Shown in pieces: positions 1 to 5,777 of a stretch of 6,316 bases of DNA (positions are counted from its first letter, which is position 1; every line of letters begins with the position of its first letter). The position numbers and the translations under genes are program-made. The stretch comes from Acidimicrobiia bacterium (GTDB taxonomy: Bacteria; Actinomycetota; Acidimicrobiia; Spongiisociales; ZC4RG35): contig JAICND010000098.1 in NCBI GenBank assembly GCA_025929005.1, positions 1-6,316 of the forward strand. Reading direction: 5' to 3'. Under the pieces are notes generated by a model that had not been told where the DNA came from, did not search any database, and saw only the letters and a program-made list of their open reading frames with translations.

Positions 1-87
1 AACCTGCTCGACGAGGACGAGAAGGGTGCCGGCGAACGTGCCTATCAGACACTGGCAGCTCTGGTCAGACCGCTTCCAGTTTCGTGA
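1..87 (+). CDS. 3' end of an unrecognised protein-coding gene
   Basis: Frame 1 is open from the first base to a TGA at 85-87 and encodes the last 28 residues of a protein (NLLDEDEKGAGERAYQ, then a hydrophobic stretch ending in PLPVS). The piece looks like an acidic, helical C-terminal tail and is too short to assign a family. The final codons overlap a GTGA (84-87), which could have been the original start of the decayed TetR gene that follows. If so, this gene and the regulator once formed a translationally coupled pair. Codon choice is GC-rich like that of the neighbours. That it is coding is likely but not certain, because only 87 bases are visible; its function is unknown. Confidence 0.5.
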   Translation, partial: NLLDEDEKGAGERAYQTLAALVRPLPVS

Positions 88-102
88 GCCTCCCGTCAGA
101 AG

Positions 103-482
103 TTGACCGATTGGCGCCGCCAGCAGATTCTGGAGGCAGCCGGACGAGTGATTGCCGTACGCGGGCTTTGTGAGACCAGGGTCGCCGACATAGCCGACGA
201 GCTCAGGGTGAGCCCCGGTTTGATCCTCTTCAGGATCCAGAGCTTTCGGAGGCCCGCCAGCGGAGGGATCACGAGTGGCTGAAGTCGTCGTCGAGGGACA
301 GCGAGGCGGCGAACTCCCATCGACGGTGGACCCCAGTGACTTCGCTGTGAGGTTGTCGGCCCTCATTGACGGATTGGCCGTGCAGGTGGTCCTAGGCGAC
401 CGTGAAGAGGATGCGCAGATTGTGTCTGGAGACGGCGGCCGCAGAACTCGGGTTCGCCCTGCCGGGTTTCTCGGAGCCGTGA
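103..482 (+). pseudogene. Decayed TetR/BetI-type transcriptional regulator with an internal deletion and frameshifts
   Basis: Four recognisable pieces of one TetR-family repressor occur in the right order but in different frames. Frame 1 (103-231) gives the helix-turn-helix domain: RRQQILEAAGRVIAVRG, then VADIADELRVSPGLILF. Frame 3 (234-278) gives DPELSEARQRRDHEW, like the ALRDPELREARQ...W region of BetI-type proteins. Frame 2 (about 275-407) gives AEVVVEGQRGGEL, then DPSDFAVRLSALIDGLAVQVVLGD, a typical TetR ligand-domain helix. Frame 3 again (408-482) gives RMRRLCLETAAAELGFALPG and a TGA. Family members are usually about 190 residues; the pieces here add up to roughly 125, so about 65-70 residues after the HTH are missing. 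The first frame stops at 280-282. The start is uncertain: TTG 103 is in frame with the HTH, but GTG 84, overlapping the upstream TGA, would be a natural ancestral start if one further indel lies between 86 and 112. No functional repressor is expected. A truncated HTH peptide of about 59 residues could still be made, but it would lack the dimerisation domain. Confidence 0.85.
222..237. repeat. Perfect 6-bp inverted repeat at the TetR deletion junction
   Basis: GATCCT (222-227) and AGGATC (232-237) are exact reverse complements separated by the 4-base loop CTTC. The hairpin lies exactly where the HTH-encoding frame ends (SPGLILF) and the DPELSEARQ-encoding frame begins, which is the point where about 200 bp appear to have been lost. 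A short hairpin at a breakpoint fits slippage-type deletion, but a 6-bp stem can arise by chance. It is not followed by a T-run, so it is not a terminator. Confidence 0.4.
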
Positions 483-489
483 GCTATCT

Positions 490-497
490 CTAATCTC
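490..497 (+). promoter_or_regulatory. Candidate -10 element (CTAATCTC) upstream of nuoA
   Basis: TAATCT at 491-496 fits the actinobacterial TANNNT -10 pattern and lies 11 bases before the nuoA ATG at 508, which would give a very short or nearly absent leader. No convincing -35 hexamer is found 16-18 bases upstream. The same octamer occurs at 3831-3838, 8 bases before nuoE, the first gene of the other nuo block. The match and the placement are seen in the sequence; a promoter role is inference. Confidence 0.35.
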
Positions 498-507
498 GTT
501 GGTGGCA

Positions 508-915
508 ATGCAACTAGTGGATTATCTGCCCATCGCGGTGATGCTGATCCTGGCGGGGGGCTTTGTGGCGGTTTCGCTGATCGTCTCTCGTCTGGCTTCG
601 CCTCATAACCCCACCCCCGAGAAGCTGGCTCCATACGAATGCGGGATTCTCCCTGAAGTCGAGCCCGTGCAGCGATTCCCGGTCAAGTTCTACCTGGTGG
701 CGATGCTCTTTGTGATCTTCGATGTCGAGATCATCTTTCTGTTTGCGTGGGCCTCCCGGTTCACCGACCTCAATTGGTACGGCGTGGGCGCCGTGGGCAT
801 CTTCACCTTCTTCGTTCTGGAGACGCTTGCCTACGTGTGGAAACGAGGCGCCCTCGATTGGTACATCCACCGGCGGGCGCGATATCGCGATGTCGAGTCG
901 GATGTGGCCGCGTGA
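508..915 (+). CDS. nuoA: NADH-quinone oxidoreductase subunit A
   Basis: This is the small membrane subunit of complex I. It sits in the cytoplasmic membrane next to NuoH, near the quinone cavity, and its first loop helps couple quinone reduction to proton pumping. The 135-residue product has the usual length and three predicted membrane helices (about residues 7-28, 64-86 and 93-115). The family signatures are present: YECG at 43-46 in the first loop, then RFPVKFYLVAMLFVIFDVE leading into the second helix. I chose ATG 508 because it places a hydrophobic helix right after MQLVDYLP; in-frame TTG 499 and GTG 502 would add only two or three residues. No strong ribosome binding site is visible. 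It opens the nuoABCD block, and its stop overlaps the nuoB start by 4 bases. The 25-base space to the TetR wreck leaves the wreck as likely promoter territory. Confidence 0.96.
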   Translation: MQLVDYLPIAVMLILAGGFVAVSLIVSRLASPHNPTPEKLAPYECGILPEVEPVQRFPVKFYLVAMLFVIFDVEIIFLFAWASRFTDLNWYGVGAVGIFTFFVLETLAYVWKRGALDWYIHRRARYRDVESDVAA

Positions 916-1379
916 GTGTCCGCCGTACGGCACCATCCAATGTCCTGACGGCCACAGTTGACAAAGCCGCCCGCTGGGCTCAAACCAGATCGATGTTCCC
1001 GGCCACCTTCGGTCTCGCCTGTTGCGCGATCGAGATGATGGCCACGGGGGCACCCCACAACGACCTCGCCCGGTTTGGGATGGAGGTTTTTCGTGCGTCA
1101 CCGCGCCAGGCCGACCTGATGATCGTGGCCGGGCGAGTCAGCCAGAAGATGGCACCGGTCCTCCGCCAGGTTTACGACCAGATGCCCGACCCCAAATGGG
1201 TCATCTCCATGGGGGCATGTGCATCCACTGGCGGAATGTTCAATAACTACGCACTTGTCCAGGGCGTCGACCAGATCGTCCCGGTCGATATTTATGTGCC
1301 CGGTTGTCCCCCCGGGCCCCAGGGCCTCATGCACGGAATCTTGACCTTGCATGATCGGATCATGGCCGGGAAGGCGTGA
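912..1379 (+). CDS. nuoB: NADH-quinone oxidoreductase subunit B (cluster N2 protein)
   Basis: NuoB holds the terminal [4Fe-4S] cluster N2, which passes electrons to quinone at the NuoB/NuoD interface. The 155-residue product has all four expected ligands: the tandem Cys37-Cys38 in FGLACCAIEMM, Cys103 in SMGACAS and Cys132 in VPGCPP. I chose GTG 912 because it forms a GTGA overlap with the nuoA stop and gives a normal-length N-terminus (MSVRRTAPSNVL, then the WAQTRSMFPATFGLACC region). The open frame extends back to 747 inside nuoA, but that part is only nuoA read in another frame. One small oddity is that the usual CPPRPEAL after the last cysteine reads CPPGPQGL here, losing a commonly conserved arginine. 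Identity is very secure. Confidence 0.96.
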   Translation: MSVRRTAPSNVLTATVDKAARWAQTRSMFPATFGLACCAIEMMATGAPHNDLARFGMEVFRASPRQADLMIVAGRVSQKMAPVLRQVYDQMPDPKWVISMGACASTGGMFNNYALVQGVDQIVPVDIYVPGCPPGPQGLMHGILTLHDRIMAGKA

Positions 1380-1396
1380 GACGTGGGATGTGAGAC

Positions 1397-1861
1397 ATGA
1401 GTGAGGACCTGCGAGAGCGTTTCCCCGAGGCCGAGTGGATTGACTCACACGATCAAGATGTTGTCCGCATAGCCCCAGACCAGTTGTTGGAGTTTGGCAA
1501 CGTTGTTCATGAGGCCGGGTTCGAGGTTCTCGCCGATGTAACCGCGGTGGATTGGTACCGGACTCGCACGCCGCGGTTTGACGTGGTGGTCAACCTGTTG
1601 TCGATGCAGCACCGGCGCCGGCTTCGGATCCTGGTCGGGGTTCCCGACGGCGACCCGGTGGTGCCCTCGCTGGTTCCGATCTGGCCCGGTGCCAACTTCG
1701 GGGAGCGCGAGGTCTACGACATGTTTGGCATCACATTTGATGGACATCCCGACCTCACCCGAATCCTCATGCCCGATGATTGGGAGGGATACCCGCTACG
1801 AAAAGACTTTGAGGTCGGAGCGGTTCCGGTTCAGTTCAAGGCGTCGCACCAGGTGAACTGA
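1397..1861 (+). CDS. nuoC: NADH-quinone oxidoreductase subunit C (30 kDa subunit)
   Basis: NuoC is a cofactor-free peripheral-arm subunit that packs against NuoD and helps hold the connecting module together. The 154-residue product is a stand-alone NuoC, not the NuoCD fusion of enterobacteria, and is at the short end for the family. The diagnostic C-terminal motifs are present: EREVYDMFGI at 103-112, GHPDLTRIL at 116-124 and WEGYPLRKD at 129-137. The start is ATG 1397, 17 bases after the nuoB stop, with only a weak GGGATGTGAG purine stretch before it. The TGA stop shares its last base with the nuoD ATG (TGATG at 1859-1863), a layout that usually couples translation of the two subunits, which are needed in equal amounts. 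Confidence 0.95.
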   Translation: MSEDLRERFPEAEWIDSHDQDVVRIAPDQLLEFGNVVHEAGFEVLADVTAVDWYRTRTPRFDVVVNLLSMQHRRRLRILVGVPDGDPVVPSLVPIWPGANFGEREVYDMFGITFDGHPDLTRILMPDDWEGYPLRKDFEVGAVPVQFKASHQVN

Positions 1862-3225
1862 TGACCGACAAGACCATCGACGATCCTGAAATCGAAGAAG
1901 TCGACCTGTGGGTGTCCGGTACCGAAGAGGCCGAGTGGGATGTCTACTCCACTGATGAGGGCGCCCAAAAGATGCGTCTCGAGGAGACCGGCGCACGACT
2001 GACCGAACAGCTCGGTTCCGTTGTCACCGACGACTACGACCTCGACGACATCATCACCGAAGACGAACGAATGATCATCAACATGGGGCCCCAGCACCCA
2101 TCAACCCATGGTGTGCTGCGGCTTCAGCTTGAACTTGAGGGCGAGATGATCAGGCGGTCGAAGTGCGTCATCGGCTATCTGCACACGGGTATGGAGAAGA
2201 CCGCCGAAACTCTCACCTTCCTCCAGGGCCCCACCAACGTCACCCGGATGGACTACCTGGCTCCCCTTCACAACGAATTGTGTTTTTCCCTGGCGGTCGA
2301 GCGTCTGCTCGATATCGAGGTGCCGCCCCGAGCGGAGGTCATCAGGATCCTGATGACTGAACTCAACCGGATCGCCTCACACCTTGTGGCGATGGCCACC
2401 AACGGAATGGACATCGGCGCCCTGTCGATCATGACGTACGGGTTCCGCGAACGTGAACAGATCCTTGCCTTCTTCGAGAAGACCACGGGTCTACGTCTCA
2501 ATCACAACTACATCCGACCGGGCGGGGTCGCCGCCGATCTGCCTCCCGGCTGGCGAGCCGATGTCAGCGATATTTGCGACACGATCACGGGGCGCCTGAC
2601 CGACTACGAGGACATGCTCAAGGAGAACCCGATCTGGGTGGGTCGGACGCGAGGCGTGGGAGTCATCACGGCCGAAGAGTGCAGAGCCTACGGAATCACC
2701 GGACCCACCCTCCGCTCGGCGGGCGTCCCCTGGGATCTGCGCAAGGCCTTCCCGTACTCGGGTATCGAGAACTACGAGTTTGAGGTGCCGGTGGGCGAAC
2801 ATGGCGACGTCTACGACCGCTATCGGGTTCGGATTGAAGAGATCATCCAATCAGTGGGGATCGTCCGTCAAGCCGCGGACGCCATGCCGAAGGGAGATTT
2901 CCGGATCGACGATCGCAAGGTCACGCCTCCTCCCCGCCATCGCATAGACGAGTCGATGGAGGCCCTGATTCATCACTTCAAGATCTTCACCGAAGGGTTC
3001 CGGGTCCCGGCTGGAGAGACCTACGTCGCGATCGAATCCCCTCGCGGCGAACTCGGGTGCTATCTGGTCGCTGATGGGACGGGCAAGCCCTGGCGGATGC
3101 ACACCAGGGCACCGTCGTTCTACAACCTCCAGGCCCTTCCGATCATGATGGCCGACTCAGTGGTCGCCGACACCATCGCCACCATTGCTTCCCTCGACCC
3201 CGTCATGGGTGACGTTGACCGCTGA
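1861..3225 (+). CDS. nuoD: NADH-quinone oxidoreductase subunit D (49 kDa subunit) with an acidic N-terminal extension
   Basis: NuoD forms, with NuoB, the quinone-binding cavity of complex I. The 454-residue product contains the family core from about residue 70: NMGPQHPSTHGVLRL (74-88) with the histidine loop that lines the quinone site, and GYLHTGMEK, whose tyrosine corresponds to the conserved quinone headgroup-binding residue. Further on come ELNRIASHLV, NYIRPGGV and RGVGVI, and the C-terminus is the classical SLDPVMGDVDR. Ahead of the core lie about 69 residues with 24 acidic and only 4 basic side chains, longer than the short leaders I know from most NuoD proteins. ATG 1861 is supported by the TGATG overlap with nuoC; a later start at Met71 would remove the extension but lacks a clear ribosome binding site. 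The last 69 bases overlap the dedA gene on the other strand. Confidence 0.96.
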   Translation: MTDKTIDDPEIEEVDLWVSGTEEAEWDVYSTDEGAQKMRLEETGARLTEQLGSVVTDDYDLDDIITEDERMIINMGPQHPSTHGVLRLQLELEGEMIRRSKCVIGYLHTGMEKTAETLTFLQGPTNVTRMDYLAPLHNELCFSLAVERLLDIEVPPRAEVIRILMTELNRIASHLVAMATNGMDIGALSIMTYGFREREQILAFFEKTTGLRLNHNYIRPGGVAADLPPGWRADVSDICDTITGRLTDYEDMLKENPIWVGRTRGVGVITAEECRAYGITGPTLRSAGVPWDLRKAFPYSGIENYEFEVPVGEHGDVYDRYRVRIEEIIQSVGIVRQAADAMPKGDFRIDDRKVTPPPRHRIDESMEALIHHFKIFTEGFRVPAGETYVAIESPRGELGCYLVADGTGKPWRMHTRAPSFYNLQALPIMMADSVVADTIATIASLDPVMGDVDR

Positions 3226-3822
3226 CGCCTTGGCTCTTCTGTTCCGGCGCCACTCCAGAGCGATTGGAATCAACGAAAGGGCGATGATCACGGCGATGAT
3301 CGGAAGTAGGTAGGTATCTATGTCCGGGATCATCTCGCCCAGGGCGTATCCGAGAAGCGTGACTCCGATCGCCCACAACAGACCGCCGACCACGTTGAAC
3401 GTGACGAAAGTCCGATAGGGCATCCTCCCAACACCGGCCAGAATCGGGGCGAAAGTACGCACGATGGGGACGAATCGCGCCAGAACGATGGTCTTGGCGC
3501 CGTATCTCCCAAAGAACTGCTGGGCTCGCTCCACGTATTCCTGGCGAAAGAAACGCGAGTTGGGCCTCCGGAAGAGCGCCGGCCCCACCCTCTTTCCGAA
3601 GAGATAGCCGACCTGGTCGCCGGCGACCGCGGCCACGAAGCAGCCCACCAGGATCACCGGAAGGGATAGGGTGCCCTGGGCGGCAAAGAGCCCGGCCGTG
3701 AATAGCAGCGAGTCTCCTGGCAGAAAGAAACCGAAGAACAGGCCTGACTCGGCGAAAACGATGGCAAACAGGCCAATCGTGCCGAACGTGATGAGGAGAT
3801 CGCGGGGATCGAGGAACACCAC
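3157..3822 (-). CDS. DedA/SNARE-associated family membrane protein
   Basis: DedA-family proteins are polytopic inner-membrane proteins tied to membrane homeostasis and proton-motive force; some members transport undecaprenyl phosphate or other lipids. Which role applies here cannot be told. The 221-residue product has the family signatures: FAESGLFFGFFLPGDSLLF with Glu25 and Asp37, AGDQVGYLFGKRVG (68-81), and ARFVPIVRTFAPILAG with the two key arginines Arg117 and Arg123. A last membrane helix spans about 170-190, followed by a basic patch (EWRRNRRAK). The final 22 residues, from Ser200, are encoded antisense to the end of nuoD and are a Gly/Asp-rich tail unlikely to be part of the fold. The start is GTG at 3822-3820, with an AGGG six bases upstream. 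The gene lies antisense inside the nuo locus, facing nuoD tail to tail and nuoE head to head, so it must be transcribed separately. The family call is secure; substrate and role are open. Confidence 0.93.
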   Translation of the reverse strand: MVFLDPRDLLITFGTIGLFAIVFAESGLFFGFFLPGDSLLFTAGLFAAQGTLSLPVILVGCFVAAVAGDQVGYLFGKRVGPALFRRPNSRFFRQEYVERAQQFFGRYGAKTIVLARFVPIVRTFAPILAGVGRMPYRTFVTFNVVGGLLWAIGVTLLGYALGEMIPDIDTYLLPIIAVIIALSLIPIALEWRRNRRAKASAVNVTHDGVEGSNGGDGVGDH

Positions 3823-3846
3823 CGGACACCCTAATCTCAGGCTCCG
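3823..3846. promoter_or_regulatory. 24-bp divergent gap between dedA and nuoE
   Basis: Only 24 bases separate the two start codons. They hold an AGGG for dedA on the - strand (complement of 3829-3832, six bases from its GTG) and an AGG for nuoE (3839-3841, five bases from its ATG). The + strand also carries CTAATCTC (3831-3838), identical to the octamer before nuoA; its TAATCT (3832-3837) fits a TANNNT -10 element nine bases before nuoE. The - strand has TAGGGT (3833-3828), which fits the same pattern for dedA. If both are -10 elements, both messages would be nearly leaderless and the promoters would overlap. Otherwise each promoter must lie inside the opposite gene. No convincing -35 was found. 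This is inference from pattern and spacing. Confidence 0.35.
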
Positions 3847-4473
3847 ATGAGTCGGTGGCGCCAGGAAACGAGAGAGCGGGCACGGCAGATCATGGCCCGT
3901 TATCCGCAGAAACGGTCAGCGGTCATGCCGCTTCTCTATCTGGCCATGGCCGAAGACGGCTACCTGACTGAAGAGGGGATGGCCGAAGTGGCTGAGCTGG
4001 TGGGGATCACCCCCGCTCAGGTGCTGGCGGCGGCTTCCTTCTACACCATGTACAAGCGGGAACCAGTCGGCCGCTATTTGATCACGTGCTGCACCTCGAT
4101 CTCCTGCATGCTGCTCGGTGCCGATGACGTCCTCCATGCGCTCGAGGACGCGGCAGGCGTTCCTCATGGAGAGACTGACGCAGAGGGCGTCATCTCGGTG
4201 GAGCATGCTGAGTGCATCGGCGCCTGTGGGGGAGCTCCTGCCCTTCAGGTCAACTACGAACTCATCGAGAGCATCACCCCTGACAAAGCGCGGGAGCTGG
4301 TGCAATGGCTGCGAAGCGCCCATCCCGAAGTTGTCGGCACCGACGAGTTGCAGAATCTGTTCGGTGGCTCTCCCTCCTTCGATTGGGCGATTCGAGAAGA
4401 TTTCGGAGCGATAGGTCCCTATCCGGCATTCTCTCCACTGGGAACGGCGGCACCCGTAGGGGGCGAGGAGTGA
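3847..4473 (+). CDS. nuoE: NADH-quinone oxidoreductase subunit E ([2Fe-2S] subunit)
   Basis: NuoE (24 kDa subunit, thioredoxin-like) carries the off-path [2Fe-2S] cluster N1a and, with NuoF, forms the NADH-oxidising tip of complex I. The 208-residue product begins with the helical domain (ARYPQKRSAVMPLLYLAMAE) and contains all four ligands: Cys82 and Cys87 in CTSISC, then Cys123 and Cys127 in ECIGACGGAP. Another cysteine, Cys81, sits just before the first ligand. After the cluster domain comes a C-terminal extension of about 50 residues (GTDELQNLFGG, then FDWAIREDFG, then PLGTAAPVGGEE), which makes the protein somewhat longer than the usual 160-180. ATG 3847 is the first start in the frame after the dedA gap and gives a natural N-terminus. 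Its stop overlaps the nuoF start by 4 bases. dedA separates it from nuoD, so it probably heads its own transcript with nuoF. Confidence 0.96.
   Translation: MSRWRQETRERARQIMARYPQKRSAVMPLLYLAMAEDGYLTEEGMAEVAELVGITPAQVLAAASFYTMYKREPVGRYLITCCTSISCMLLGADDVLHALEDAAGVPHGETDAEGVISVEHAECIGACGGAPALQVNYELIESITPDKARELVQWLRSAHPEVVGTDELQNLFGGSPSFDWAIREDFGAIGPYPAFSPLGTAAPVGGEE
4458..4463 (+). promoter_or_regulatory. Ribosome binding site of nuoF
   Basis: AGGGGG lies six bases before the GTG at 4470 and is the best Shine-Dalgarno match of the nuo genes in this window. It sits inside the end of nuoE and supports GTG 4470 as the nuoF start rather than any upstream in-frame codon. Confidence 0.65.
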
Positions 4474-5768
4474 CCTCTTATCCGCGGGTGGTGACCAAAA
4501 GGATGGAAGAACATCCGGATGACAGCCACACGATCAAGCGGTACCAGGCGACCGGGGGGTACAAACAAGCCCGCCGGGCCGTCCGCATGACCCGCGAGGA
4601 CCTGGTCGGACTCGTCGAAGGCTCGAGACTCCTCGGTCGGGGTGGTGCCGCTTTCCCGGCGGGCCTCAAGTGGAGCTTTCTTGCTCCTGGCCGCCCCTCC
4701 TACTTGGTGGTCAACGCCGATGAGTCGGAGCCCGGGACCTTCAAGGATCGCCAACTGCTCGAGCGTGATCCTCACCAACTTGTGGAAGGTGTGATCATCA
4801 CCGCGGTCGCCAACGAGGTGCACCACGCCTTCATCTACATCAGGGGTGAGTACGCCAAGCCCGCCCGACGTGTCCAGAAGGCAGTCGATGAGGCCTATCG
4901 AGAGCGCTTCCTCGGTAAAGGCATCTTCGGCAGCAAATACGACCTGGAGGTGACCGTTCACCTGGGGGCCGGCGCCTACATCTGCGGTGAAGAGACGGCT
5001 CTTATCAACTCCTTGGAGGGCCTGCGAGGAGAGCCCCGTCTCAAGCCGCCGTACTTCCCCGCCGCCATGGGTCTGTACAACCAGCCAACCATTGTCAACA
5101 ACGTCGAGACTCTCAGCAATCTCCCGCACATCCTCGAGGGCGGTGTCGATGAATACAAAGGGCTGGGCCATGACGTCGATACAGGGACCTTTCTTTTTTC
5201 CGTTTCGGGGCATATCCGCAAGCCAGGCAATTACGAGCTACCGCATGGCATCACCTGGCGCGAGTTGATCTTTGATGTCGCCGGCGGTCTTCGGGAGGGT
5301 CGCCAGCTGAAGACCTGGATTCCGGGCGGCGCCTCAGCCCCCTGGTTCGTTCCTGACGACCACCTCGAGTTACCGATCACCAAGGACGACACGGCCAAGG
5401 CGGGGTCGATGCTGGGCTCGGGAGCCGTGGTCGTGATGGATGACTCGACGTGTGTGGTTCGGGCGGCCGAGCGAATCGTCAGGTTCTTCTCCGATGAGTC
5501 CTGTGGTCAATGCACTCCTTGTCGGGAGGGCACGACCTGGCTGGAAATGATCTTGCGTCGGATCGAGACCGGACAGGGCCGCGATGTCGATATTGATCTG
5601 CTGCTTGATGTCTCCGACAACATCTCCGTGGGTCTCGCCTGGCCCCCGAAGATGACCACCATCTGCCCCCTGGGTCCGTCGGCCGTCTCGCCCATCATCT
5701 CCATCACGAAATACTTCAAGGGCGAGATCCAGGCTCACATCCAACGGGGAGTCTGCCCTCTGGCCTAG
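4470..5768 (+). CDS. nuoF: NADH-quinone oxidoreductase subunit F (NADH- and FMN-binding)
   Basis: NuoF (51 kDa subunit) binds NADH and FMN and passes electrons into cluster N3 at the tip of complex I in the cytoplasm. The 432-residue product has the expected length. In order: the glycine-rich FMN loop GRGGAAFPAGLKW at 56-68; the NADH-site segment VVNADESEPGTFKDR around 81-95; HLGAGAYICGEETALINSLEG; the SLBB-like region; and the [4Fe-4S] ligands Cys345, Cys348 and Cys351 in SCGQCTPCREGT with Cys399 in ICPLGPSA. GTG 4470 forms a GTGA overlap with the nuoE stop and has a good ribosome binding site; the frame is open back to 4305, but that part is nuoE read out of frame. The FMN loop differs slightly from the common GRGGAGFPTG. 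In a canonical operon nuoG would follow; here a methyltransferase starts nine bases after the stop. Confidence 0.96.
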   Translation: MTSYPRVVTKRMEEHPDDSHTIKRYQATGGYKQARRAVRMTREDLVGLVEGSRLLGRGGAAFPAGLKWSFLAPGRPSYLVVNADESEPGTFKDRQLLERDPHQLVEGVIITAVANEVHHAFIYIRGEYAKPARRVQKAVDEAYRERFLGKGIFGSKYDLEVTVHLGAGAYICGEETALINSLEGLRGEPRLKPPYFPAAMGLYNQPTIVNNVETLSNLPHILEGGVDEYKGLGHDVDTGTFLFSVSGHIRKPGNYELPHGITWRELIFDVAGGLREGRQLKTWIPGGASAPWFVPDDHLELPITKDDTAKAGSMLGSGAVVVMDDSTCVVRAAERIVRFFSDESCGQCTPCREGTTWLEMILRRIETGQGRDVDIDLLLDVSDNISVGLAWPPKMTTICPLGPSAVSPIISITKYFKGEIQAHIQRGVCPLA

Positions 5769-5777
5769 GTTGGCCCC

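Noticed and set aside
103..131. TTGACC (103-108) with GATTCT (126-131) as a sigma-70-like promoter
   Set aside because: The spacing is 17 but the -10 match is poor, and both hexamers lie in codons of the recognisable TetR helix-turn-helix.
275..493. 72-residue + strand frame starting with GTG as an independent small gene
   Set aside because: Its middle is a TetR C-terminal domain and its end is an out-of-frame reading of the TetR C-terminus at 408-482, so it is part of the pseudogene.
747..911. Upstream extension of the nuoB frame
   Set aside because: It lies within nuoA, adds Arg/His-rich sequence foreign to NuoB and ignores the GTGA overlap start at 912.
514..1101. 195-codon open frame on the - strand opposite nuoA/nuoB
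   Set aside because: It is an antisense shadow of two well-conserved genes in GC-rich DNA, with no recognisable domain and His/Arg/Pro-rich composition.
3823..3846. CGGA...TCCG as an operator palindrome in the dedA/nuoE gap
   Set aside because: Only four bases match at each end of a 24-base span, which is too weak to call a binding site.
3203..3883. 226-codon - strand frame overlapping dedA
   Set aside because: It is an Arg/Pro/Ser-rich out-of-frame reading of the dedA gene, whose own frame has clear DedA motifs and membrane helices.
4305..4469. Upstream extension of the nuoF frame
   Set aside because: It is out-of-frame nuoE sequence; GTG 4470 has a good ribosome binding site and the standard NuoF N-terminus.
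4419..5213. 264-codon open frame on the - strand opposite nuoF
   Set aside because: nuoF is certain on the + strand. The antisense frame has no known motif, and long antisense frames are expected from high-GC codon usage.
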